Positions 1-6,087 of a DNA stretch of 15,875 nucleotides are shown here, piece after piece. The notes under the pieces are model-generated. The model searched no databases and was not told where the DNA came from. It saw only the letters and a program-made list of their open reading frames with translations. Source of the DNA: Dehalococcoidia bacterium (GTDB lineage Bacteria > Chloroflexota > Dehalococcoidia > JAENJB01); contig JAENJB010000056.1 in the NCBI GenBank assembly GCA_016844565.1, positions 1 to 15,875 of the forward strand, written 5' to 3'. Each line of letters starts with the position of its first letter. The stretch's first letter is position 1. A program made the translations under genes and the position numbers.

Positions 1-45
1 GTCGTCCGCCGGCGCATGGATTCTTCATAACGTAACGTAATAGTA
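1..45 (+). mobile_element. Right end of a second IS701-type element (partial, runs off the window)
   Basis: These 45 bases match the last 45 bases of the complete IS701-type element (2562-2606) at 41 of 45 positions, including the terminal inverted repeat, here TAACGTAATAGTA. They are followed by CTAG (46-49). The rest of this copy, including any transposase, lies outside the window. The four mismatches show it is a diverged copy, not a fresh duplicate. Confidence 0.8.
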
Positions 46-135
46 CTAGCAGGGTGCTAAAAAACCCCGCCTGGTTAGCTGACACGGTAAGCACAATATG
101 GTAGAGTGAGGTCAACCACTTCGACGGAGGTTATA

Positions 136-1091
136 ATGCGCGGCAAGACAGAGCAACAGGTGACGATGCTGGTTGCCCTGACCCCGGAGGACCTGGTACC
201 TCGAGACCACCCCATCCGGCACATCAAGCCCATTGTAGACCACGCCCTCTCGGAGCTGTCCTCGACGTTCAACCGGATGTACTCTGAAGTTGGCCGGCCG
301 TCGATACCACCCGAGCATCTGCTCAAGGCGTGTTTGCTGATTGCCCTGTACTCAATCCGCAGTGAACGCCAGTTCTGCGAGCGGCTTCAGTACGACCTGC
401 TGTTCAAATGGTTCCTGGACCTGAATATCATGGACCCGGCCTTCGACGCCTCGACCTTCTCCAAGAACAAGGAAAGGCTGCTTGAGCACCAGGTGGCGCG
501 CGAGTTTCTGGGAGAGGTGGTGGCGGAAGCGCGCCAGAGGAAGCTGCTGTCAGAGGACCACTTCACCGTGGACGGCACCTTACTGGAAGCATGGGCCTCA
601 TTGAAGAGCTTCCGTCCCAAAGATGGCGGTGAGACGCCAACGGTACTGGCCTCGTGGTCGACGTGACCGTCACCCAGGCAACAGGGACCGCGGAGCGGGA
701 AACCGCCCTCGACATGCTGGAACGGGTGCCTGGTCAGCGCCGGATCACGGTGGGAGGGGACAAGAACTATGACACCTACGACTTTGTTACGCAGTGCCGG
801 GAGATGAATGTCACCCCCCACGTGGCCCGTCGCCAGTGGACCAATCTGGACCAGCGCACTGTCCGGCATCCCGGGTACCAGGTGAGCCAGCGGGTACGCA
901 AGCGCGTCGAGGAAATCTTTGGCTGGATCAAGACAGTTGGAGGAGGTCGCAAGCTTCGGTACAAAGGGGTAGCACGCAATCAGCTCTGGGCGGAACTAAC
1001 GGCGGCAGCCTACAACCTGGTCCGCATGGCGAAACTGGCCGCAGCTTCGCTTGTCATCCAAGGGAGTAGTGCGCCCACCGGGTCGATGTAG
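136..1091 (+). pseudogene. IS5/IS1182-family DDE transposase, disrupted by an internal frameshifting deletion
   Basis: The first half starts at ATG 136, preceded by GGAGG at 126-130, and reads through family-typical blocks (RPSIPPEHLLKA, IRSERQFCERL, HFTVDGTLLEAWAS) to a stop at 664-666. The second half is open in another frame from about 639 to the stop at 1089-1091. It carries GLVVDVTVTQATGTAERE, GGDKNYDTYDFV and KRVEEIFGWIKT. The first catalytic Asp (TVDG) is in the first half; the second Asp (GGDKNYD) and the Glu (RVEEIFGW) are in the second. From memory of the family, roughly 50 residues that normally join the halves (a segment with THAST and KEAKLCY-like motifs) are missing at about 637-645. 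The gene is therefore probably inactive, although the element could be moved by a transposase supplied in trans. Confidence 0.8.
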
Positions 1092-1096
1092 GGCAA

Positions 1097-1118
1097 AAAG
1101 GCCGTCTGGAGGGCCTTT
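1097..1118 (+). terminator. Possible transposase terminator hairpin
   Basis: AAAGGCC (1097-1103) and GGCCTTT (1112-1118) form a 7-bp stem with an 8-nt loop, 5 bp after the transposase stop. The T tract is short, so it may be a weak terminator or a read-through block near the end of the element. Confidence 0.35.
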
Positions 1119-1220
1119 GGCGGGGGCCGAAACCCTCCAAGACCCACCAAAAAGCCCACCACAACGAGAAGATCTTCGACCAAAACGGCCCTTGCGGCCC
1201 TTTTTTCAGCACCCTGCTAG

Positions 1221-2606
1221 TACTACTACGTTAAGTATGTTTGACACTTACCTGCCGTTGAGCGCATACTATGGTCATGGACACAACACGCGCTCAAAGG
1301 GAACGACTGAAGGGTTTCTTGGACAGCATGCTGGTGACCTTGGGCCGCTCGGAGCGGCGTCAGTGGGGTGGCGTATATGTGCGGGGACTGCTGGCGGCGG
1401 GTGGGCGCAGGGCCACCGCGAGCATGGCCGCCCGTACCTCGGACGGCAATGTGCAGGCGATGCAGCAGTTTATCGGCCAGAGTCCTTGGGCCTGGGATCC
1501 CCTGCGGCAGGGCCTGGCTCATCGAATGGTGGAAGCGCTGCATCCGGTCGCGGCATGGGTGGTAGACGATACCGGGTTTCCCAAGAAAGGCAGTCACTCG
1601 GTGGGAGTGGCCCGCCAGTACTCCGGGACACTGGGCAAGATTGGCAACTGTCAGGTGGCGGTAAGCCTGCACTACGCTACCGACGATGCGGCGGTGCCCC
1701 TCGACTTTACGCTTTACCTGCCGGAAGAGTGGCTGGAGGAGAAGCGTCGCCAGAAGGCGGGCATCCCGGAAGATGTGACATTTCAGTCCAAGTGGGCCCT
1801 GGCCCTGGCGTTGATCGACCGATCCCTGGCATGGGAGGTGCCCAGGGGCGTGGTCAGCGCGGATGCGGGCTATGGCAACATCACGGAGTTTCGGACGGGG
1901 CTGGCCGAGCGCCAGCTGCTCTTCGTGGTGGGGGTACAGAGCACAACTACGGTTTGGGTCGATGCGGGCGATCTGTCCCGACCTGTTGGGACGTCCCGGG
2001 GTCGCCGTGGCCGGCCGCGGCGCAAGCCCCTGGGGGTGAACGCTCCGGTGAGCGTAGCCGGGGTGAGTCGCAGTTGGCCCCAGAAGCGCTGGCAGCGCGT
2101 TACCTGGCGCGAAGGCACCAGGGGATCCATGGCCAGTCATTTCGCCGCTGTACGCGTCTTGCCTAGCCACGGCTACCAGCATGGCGGCCCCAAAGAGGAG
2201 ACCCTCTGGCTGCTGGCGGAATGGCCTGAAGAGGAGGCAGCCCCTACCAAATTCTGGCTGGCCAACCTCCCTGGGGACACCAGTCTTCTGAGCCTGGTGC
2301 GCCTGGCCAAGATCCGATGGTGGATCGAGCAGGGCTACCAACAGCTCAAGGATGAGCTGGGACTCGACCATTATGAGGGGCGCACCTGGCAGGGTTGGCA
2401 TCACCATGTCACCATGACCATGCTCGCCTTCGGCTTCCTGACTCTGGAGAGCTTGAACGCTAAAAAAAACTTCTGGACAGCGCTGGCCCCTGCCGAGGGT
2501 ACGGCGTGAACTCCAGCGCATGCTGGCCCGCTGGACAGGGATTTGCCCCTGGTGCGGCACAGTCGTCCACCGGTACATGGATTCTTCATAACGTAACGTA
2601 GTAGTA
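1221..2606 (+). mobile_element. Complete IS701-type insertion sequence
   Basis: The ends are perfect 13-bp inverted repeats, TACTACTACGTTA (1221-1233) and TAACGTAGTAGTA (2594-2606). CTAG flanks both sides (1217-1220 and 2607-2610). A 4-bp duplication at a YTAR-like site is what I recall for the IS701 family. The 1,386-bp element has a single intact transposase gene and looks capable of transposition. The left CTAG is shared with the neighbouring IS5-type element. Confidence 0.88.
1271..2509 (+). CDS. IS701-family DDE transposase
   Basis: This 412-aa protein catalyses cut-and-paste transposition of the surrounding element. The acidic triad is visible: Asp99 or Asp100 in VVDDTGFPKKG, Asp198 in SADAGYGN, and Glu353 in WWIEQGYQQLKDELGLDHY. 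Lys360 lies seven residues after the Glu, as in the E-(6)-K signature of IS4-related enzymes. The block SVGVARQYSGTLGKIGNCQ is typical of the IS701 group. Length is normal and the frame is unbroken. The start could be ATG 1271 or ATG 1277; neither has a strong ribosome-binding site, which is common for transposases. About 97 bp of non-coding DNA follows before the right inverted repeat. Long open frames on the opposite strand and in frame +1 are composition shadows of this gene. Confidence 0.93.
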   Translation: MVMDTTRAQRERLKGFLDSMLVTLGRSERRQWGGVYVRGLLAAGGRRATASMAARTSDGNVQAMQQFIGQSPWAWDPLRQGLAHRMVEALHPVAAWVVDDTGFPKKGSHSVGVARQYSGTLGKIGNCQVAVSLHYATDDAAVPLDFTLYLPEEWLEEKRRQKAGIPEDVTFQSKWALALALIDRSLAWEVPRGVVSADAGYGNITEFRTGLAERQLLFVVGVQSTTTVWVDAGDLSRPVGTSRGRRGRPRRKPLGVNAPVSVAGVSRSWPQKRWQRVTWREGTRGSMASHFAAVRVLPSHGYQHGGPKEETLWLLAEWPEEEAAPTKFWLANLPGDTSLLSLVRLAKIRWWIEQGYQQLKDELGLDHYEGRTWQGWHHHVTMTMLAFGFLTLESLNAKKNFWTALAPAEGTA

Positions 2607-2610
2607 CTAG

Positions 2611-2882
2611 TACCTTGCACTAAAGGGCGTAACATAAGCTTGTTATGTTGCTTCCTTATTGAAATGGTCAGGTGCATTATGTATTTGCAGCTTCACTATC
2701 CGACAGAAGGAACGATAATGCATTAACGGAATGAATCCATATTCGCGAGTTCTTATCGTCAGGACCTCATCAAAGCTGGAGATAGAGGGTGGATCTGGCT
2801 CAGGCTTTAGACCAGACGACAGAAGCAAAGAGGGATCATCGAGAGAAGACCGAGGGTATTAGTATCGTCGGGGAGACAGCAG
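2611..2882. other. Non-coding stretch between the IS nest and the accessory genes
   Basis: I see no convincing gene here. It holds a short inverted repeat, AACATAA (2631-2637) with TTATGTT (2643-2649), just inside the IS boundary. A short reading frame on the minus strand (2643-2828) lacks a start signal or recognisable content. This may be the left flank or left end of the accessory region. Confidence 0.4.
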
Positions 2883-3521
2883 TCATTCCATCTTCTTTGC
2901 TCTAAGCTTTGATTGGCTCGATAGCGTAATCTCGGACAGTTTCCCCCTGGATATGGGCAAACACAACCGCCCTTCTCGTACATCATCAATTAGCCTATTA
3001 ATCAAAAGTGAGAAAGCCTGGTCACTGAACAGGATACAGCCGCGTTCCTGCAATTCTTTTACAACTTCAAACTCCTGTCGGTTTGATTCACGAGCTAACT
3101 TGGATATAGAGACAACTCGTACATCATCAGGCAGACCATTGGGACCAACACAGACCAGAACCGTGCCAAAAGAACGCTGTTTGTCAGCAAGACTCTGAAG
3201 TAGACGACCTGTGGTAGCTGATGCCTGTTTGTTTTCTGATACCATTTCTATGATACCGCTTGCCACTAGCCCGCCCACGGACAACATCAGGTTCACCCGG
3301 CTTTGGCTGTAGCTCGCCGAAGCCTCATCCCGCTTCGCTAGGTCCAACTGGTGCCTGATGGAAGAATACAATGTTTTCAGGCGTGATACTTCGTCCTCCC
3401 GACCGAGTCGGTTGGCTTCTTCGGTAAGGACGGCACCCAGCGAAAGAACCGTGGAAGCCATTTCCATGGCCTGATGTTTCAGGTTCTTCAGATGGCCGTG
3501 AAGCGCGCTCATGTCTGCCAT
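2883..3521 (-). CDS. Hypothetical protein, 212 aa, partner of the coiled-coil protein
   Basis: I do not recognise the family. The N-terminal half (about residues 1-80) is heptad-like and rich in Leu, Glu and Lys, suggesting helical bundles or coiled coil. A glycine- and hydrophobic-rich stretch around residues 78-92 (MLSVGGLVASGII) could be a buried helix or one weak membrane segment. The C-terminal half (about 115-175) looks like a compact alpha/beta domain with VLVCVGPNGLPDDVRVVSIS, then a basic tail. ATG 3521 lies 13 nt inside the end of the upstream coiled-coil gene, with GGGAG about 8 nt before it. Translation is therefore probably coupled, and the two products likely act together. Function cannot be assigned from sequence alone. 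Confidence 0.7.
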   Translation of the reverse strand: MADMSALHGHLKNLKHQAMEMASTVLSLGAVLTEEANRLGREDEVSRLKTLYSSIRHQLDLAKRDEASASYSQSRVNLMLSVGGLVASGIIEMVSENKQASATTGRLLQSLADKQRSFGTVLVCVGPNGLPDDVRVVSISKLARESNRQEFEVVKELQERGCILFSDQAFSLLINRLIDDVREGRLCLPISRGKLSEITLSSQSKLRAKKME

Positions 3522-4585
3522 TGTTCCAACTCCCTGATGAGCTTATCCGTGGCCAGGGACAATGACTCGATGATGATCGAGTTTGCGCTGTGTTGTTTCA
3601 ACCAGCCGGCGATGCCCCTTAAGACTGATAAAGAAATGACTCTGACACGCTGGGCCTCAGCGTTCTCCTCACCCCGTACCAGCGCAAGTAGGTCATTGAC
3701 CCACTGGTTGACCTGGAGTATCCCCTGGTATTGCCCGACCTCTTTCCCGACCTCGATGGCTTCATCCCTGAGTTGACGAACTTCTCCTAGCGCCTCGTTG
3801 CGCCCGTCCTGTAGTTCTTGTACCAGCTGCTTGACGGTGCCTGTGGCGATGGGGATGATTTCGGCGATCTTCTGGCTCACCCCATCTGTCATTGCCTTGA
3901 TGCTGACCTCCAGGTTTACCTTCTCCTGCTGGGTATTTGTGACGGCTACCTTGAGACTCTCCATCTCGCCCTTGGATTTAGCAGTCGCCTTCTCGATTTC
4001 CTTCCGTTCCTGCCGCCGCCCTTCGATTAGTTCTTCAAGCCCCAGCCCTTTGTCCAGGCACTTCAGCTCATGCAACAGCCGGTCTCTCAGTTCAGCCGGC
4101 TCTATGGCGTGACGCTTGGCCACCGCCTGTACCCTAACGTTGAATTCGGCCAGCGCCTCGAAGGGGAGGCCAACCTGCTGCAGCTTCTGCATCTGGCTGT
4201 TCAGGGCAGCGATTGCCGTTTCCGCCTTCTGGGCCTTCGACTCCAGCGCCTCATTGTGGTTTAGTAGTTTTTCCTCGCGCTTCTCCAGTTCCTGGACCCG
4301 GGGTGCTAGCCACTTCATCTTGTATTCGAGACCCGCGACTACCGCAGTCAGGTCTTCACGCTGCTTCTTCAGTTCGGCAAGCTGTTTCTTACCGTCGTCC
4401 AAGTTGGCTGACACGGGCTCGAGTTCGTGGGCCTTCTTTTCCAATTCATGGGCTTTCTTTTCCAGGGCAGGGAGGCTTAAGCCTGTTCCTTGCTGGACTT
4501 TCTGGATACTATAGATGAGCCCGACAAACTCCTGAGCGTCATCTTGGGTTTTTAGCGACTTCAGAATCCACGGCCAGCGGTCCAT
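3509..4585 (-). CDS. Long coiled-coil protein, probably the C-terminal part of a broken HTH/coiled-coil protein
   Basis: At 358 aa it is dominated by Glu/Lys/Leu heptads over about residues 38-120 and 190-250, interrupted by a globular patch (about 135-175, FEALAEFNVRVQAVAKRHAI). Residues 44-58 contain a tandem copy of EKKAHEL, encoded by an 18/21-identical DNA repeat. Before ATG 4585 the same frame stays open to beyond 4650 and reads convincingly as protein (VGLALLGRLNECGLDPAD). The annotated start is therefore probably internal, and the true N terminus is the separate HTH fragment at 4608-4823. Similar HTH-plus-coiled-coil proteins occur, as I recall, in Chloroflexota and archaea with unknown function; SMC-like or partition roles are speculative. 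It overlaps the downstream 212-aa gene by 13 nt. Confidence 0.7.
   Translation of the reverse strand: MDRWPWILKSLKTQDDAQEFVGLIYSIQKVQQGTGLSLPALEKKAHELEKKAHELEPVSANLDDGKKQLAELKKQREDLTAVVAGLEYKMKWLAPRVQELEKREEKLLNHNEALESKAQKAETAIAALNSQMQKLQQVGLPFEALAEFNVRVQAVAKRHAIEPAELRDRLLHELKCLDKGLGLEELIEGRRQERKEIEKATAKSKGEMESLKVAVTNTQQEKVNLEVSIKAMTDGVSQKIAEIIPIATGTVKQLVQELQDGRNEALGEVRQLRDEAIEVGKEVGQYQGILQVNQWVNDLLALVRGEENAEAQRVRVISLSVLRGIAGWLKQHSANSIIIESLSLATDKLIRELEQWQT
4424..4465. repeat. 21-bp tandem duplication inside the coiled-coil gene
   Basis: Two adjacent 21-bp units (4424-4444 and 4445-4465) match at 18 of 21 positions and encode two consecutive EKKAHEL heptads. The in-frame length keeps the coiled-coil register, so this looks like slippage or unequal crossover that lengthened the coil. 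Confidence 0.75.
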
Positions 4586-4607
4586 GTCGGCCGGATCGAG
4601 GCCACAT

Positions 4608-4823
4608 TCATTCAGTCGGCCTAGCAGAGCTAGACCGACGGCGGACGTCGATGTGTTCGGAAACGTCGGCCGCTTCGGGAAAAGCCCCGACCTTCAATTC
4701 GGTAACGATATTCGCCACCGTCCCCTTGCCGATTCCGTTCTTGGTTGCGATTTCGTCATAAGATAAACCCGAAAAGTATTGTTTCACAACGCTTAGTCTT
4801 TTCTTAGCGGTTAGCTTCTCCAT
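4608..4823 (-). pseudogene. HTH DNA-binding domain, truncated N-terminal fragment of the coiled-coil protein
   Basis: This 71-aa frame starts at ATG 4823 with AAGGAG (4830-4835) six bases upstream. Residues 8-45 form a clear helix-turn-helix: SVVKQYFSGLSYDEIATKNG then GKGTVANIVTELK. After about residue 57 (SEHIDV) the sequence turns into low-complexity Arg/Ser and stops at 4608-4610. The coiled-coil frame is already open opposite this tail. The simplest reading is a frameshifting deletion near 4640-4650 that cut one HTH-coiled-coil gene in two. An alternative is a genuine two-gene arrangement, because the short HTH could still fold and bind DNA. The repeat array at 4873-4974 lies 50 bp upstream and is its most obvious candidate target. 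Confidence 0.6.
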
Positions 4824-5112
4824 GTCATACTCCTTTTAGATACGATTTTTCCGGTCCTTACCCCCGATCATTTGAACTTCATGTGAACAACCTGACCGTT
4901 ACTTGAACTGTGACATGAACGGGATCTGACCAACATTTGAACGGTATGCTGAACAAAGAAGGGGTTGATTGAACAGGTCTCATGGGTTCATTGCTTCTTC
5001 TCCTTCAGGTTCGGCGACCGCTTGGGGGACAGCCATCAATATGGGGAAAGCCGTCTCTTTTCAGTTTTAGTGGCTCAATCACTTTGCTTGTCCTCCAGCC
5101 AAGACCAAGTGC
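4824..5112. promoter_or_regulatory. 289-bp intergenic region between the HTH gene and the tyrosine recombinase
   Basis: It contains the HTH ribosome-binding site (4830-4835), the phased TGAAC array, and about 125 bp next to the recombinase stop where I see no gene. A plus-strand frame at 4965-5189 has no supporting signal. The promoter for the leftward genes must lie here or overlap the repeats, but I cannot identify a convincing -35/-10 pair. Confidence 0.5.
4873..4974 (+). repeat. Phased TGAAC/TGACC iteron-like array upstream of the HTH gene
   Basis: TGAAC occurs at 4873, 4884, 4904, 4916, 4938, 4950 and 4970, and TGACC at 4893 and 4927. The steps are 11, 9, 11, 12, 11, 11, 12 and 20 bp, so most copies fall on the same face of the helix. 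An inverted copy (GTTCA) follows at 4986-4990. The spacers are not conserved, so this is neither a CRISPR array nor a simple tandem duplication. It sits between the HTH start (4823) and the recombinase gene and ends about 50 bp before the start codon. It is best read as a multi-site binding region: an operator, centromere-like site or replication iterons. Confidence 0.7.
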
Positions 5113-5799
5113 TCATGAGCCTCCCCCCCATAATCCTTGATACCAGTCGCGGTGTTCTTTGCCTGACACCTTTCTGTACTTCGCGGTAGTATTAAAGCTC
5201 TGGTGACCAAGATGCTCTTGAAGCAGTCGCAAACCGTCTCCAGAATCGTTTAGTTTCACCGCATGTACAGCAAAAGCGTCACGGAGCCGGTGCGGACTGA
5301 CGTTATGCACCTTGCCGGTTTCCGGATTGGTAAGCCGGGGCAAATCTGCTTTTTCGGCACATGTTTTGACGATTTGCCAGGCTCGGTGCCTATTTATTGC
5401 AAAAAACAGCCTCTTGCCATCTCGTAGAACGGGACCGCCACGCTGAACGTACTCTTTTAGTATCTGAAGTGTCTCCCCATCAATGGGCAACACTCTTTGG
5501 CGACGGCGTTCCTGTTGCTCAGCTTGAGCCTTATCAACCTTAGCTCCACACTTTGGGCAAAAGGTGTGATATCTGCCAAGCCTTTGCCCGCACCCGATGC
5601 AGGACAGCTTAGAACGAGTCTTGAGATGGAGAATGGTCACCGTTCCACTAACCAGGTCTATGTCATCGGTGGTGACAGCGATGGCCTCGCTAACACGGCA
5701 GCCAAGGTGGAACAGGCAGCGGACGAGCAACCTGTCCCTCAGATTGGCGGCAGCCTCCTCCAGGCGCTGGACTTCGTGGAGTTCGAGGTAGGTTTTCAC
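5113..5799 (-). CDS. Tyrosine recombinase lacking an N-terminal arm domain, with an inserted zinc ribbon
   Basis: This 228-aa site-specific recombinase consists almost only of the catalytic domain. Visible active-site residues are Arg35 (GCRVSEA), His170 and Arg173 (HRLRDAF), His199 (EHLGHQSF) and the nucleophile Tyr208 (TTAKYRKVS). Between the first catalytic block and the rest sits a four-cysteine ribbon (Cys67, Cys70, Cys81, Cys84: CIGCGQ and CPKCGAK) followed by a basic helix. The usual N-terminal core-binding domain is absent, so it may need a partner or act as a minimal recombinase. I recall similar proteins in Chloroflexota genomes. The start is GTG 5799, whose GTGA overlaps the stop of the short upstream frame (5796-5987), suggesting coupled translation or a former fusion. 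Likely roles are integration/excision of this region or dimer resolution. Confidence 0.88.
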   Translation of the reverse strand: MKTYLELHEVQRLEEAAANLRDRLLVRCLFHLGCRVSEAIAVTTDDIDLVSGTVTILHLKTRSKLSCIGCGQRLGRYHTFCPKCGAKVDKAQAEQQERRRQRVLPIDGETLQILKEYVQRGGPVLRDGKRLFFAINRHRAWQIVKTCAEKADLPRLTNPETGKVHNVSPHRLRDAFAVHAVKLNDSGDGLRLLQEHLGHQSFNTTAKYRKVSGKEHRDWYQGLWGGGS

Positions 5800-5987
5800 G
5801 CGCCGTCGCCATCCCCCGCGGGCCTTTCGGGGCTCTCTGCCAGCAGCAGCTCCAGTGCCAACTCCAGTCGGAGCCCTGCCCCGGACACCGTTACGTGGCG
5901 GACCTGGGCTGTAACGGGAGAGCGCTCTCCCGCTTTCTTAGTCAGAGACAGGCCCTTTTTCGACCTGGCGCCTCGTTTTCTTATCAC
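5796..5987 (-). CDS. Possible small basic protein coupled to the tyrosine recombinase
   Basis: This 63-aa frame has a Lys/Arg-rich N terminus (MIRKRGARSKKG) and a Leu/Glu-rich possible helix (about residues 38-52). It ends in a TGA overlapping the recombinase GTG. The start would be GTG 5987 without a clear ribosome-binding site, but a TATAAT on the minus strand lies only 9 bp upstream (5996-6001), so a leaderless message is possible. It could be a real small DNA-binding partner, a remnant of the missing N-terminal recombinase domain, or spurious. No family recognised. Confidence 0.35.
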   Translation of the reverse strand: MIRKRGARSKKGLSLTKKAGERSPVTAQVRHVTVSGAGLRLELALELLLAESPERPAGDGDGA

Positions 5988-5995
5988 AACGAATG

Positions 5996-6055
5996 ATTAT
6001 ACTACATGGATTTTTTGACATTATTATGTAGAAGTGATATAATTCGCGCTACATA
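5996..6055. promoter_or_regulatory. Divergent promoter/operator region between the two recombinase blocks
   Basis: CTACAT (6002-6007), ATGTAG (6026-6031) and CTACAT (6049-6054) alternate in orientation at 23-24 bp intervals. The last two extend to TATGTAG and CTACATA. They bracket the -35 box and the -10 box of the rightward promoter, and the first touches a minus-strand TATAAT (6001-5996) that could serve the leftward recombinase. Placement and spacing suggest operators for one of the adjacent HTH proteins. Confidence 0.5.
6015..6043 (+). promoter_or_regulatory. Consensus sigma70-type promoter for the HTH/serine recombinase genes
   Basis: TTGACA (6015-6020) and TATAAT (6038-6043) are separated by exactly 17 bp, a perfect match to the bacterial housekeeping consensus. 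The HTH start codon lies 45 bp beyond the -10. Such a strong promoter on an accessory gene normally implies tight repression, which fits the flanking operator-like repeats. Confidence 0.75.
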
Positions 6056-6087
6056 TATCTACTAAGCATGATAAGCAGGAGGCCATA

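Larger units (their letters stand above)
50..1216 (+). mobile_element. IS5/IS1182-type insertion sequence, internally deleted
   Basis: The ends are perfect 9-bp inverted repeats, CAGGGTGCT (50-58) and AGCACCCTG (1208-1216), followed inward by A/T runs. CTAG lies on both sides (46-49 and 1217-1220), consistent with a 4-bp target duplication. The element contains one transposase gene split into two frames. A hairpin (1097-1118) follows the transposase stop, and a short GC stem plus six T residues (1187-1206) lies near the right end. At 1,167 bp it is somewhat shorter than expected for this family, in keeping with the internal deletion. Confidence 0.8.

Noticed and set aside
1226..2677. 483-codon open frame on the minus strand and a 371-codon plus-strand frame (1051-2166) over the transposase
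   Set aside because: Both lie opposite or out of phase with an intact IS701 transposase and contain no recognisable motifs; they follow from GC-rich codon use.
4873..4990. Repeat array as a CRISPR
   Set aside because: The repeats are only 5 bp with 4-7 bp spacers and there are no cas genes.
4965..5189. 74-codon plus-strand frame beside the repeat array
   Set aside because: It overlaps the recombinase 3' end antisense and has no ribosome-binding site or recognisable content.
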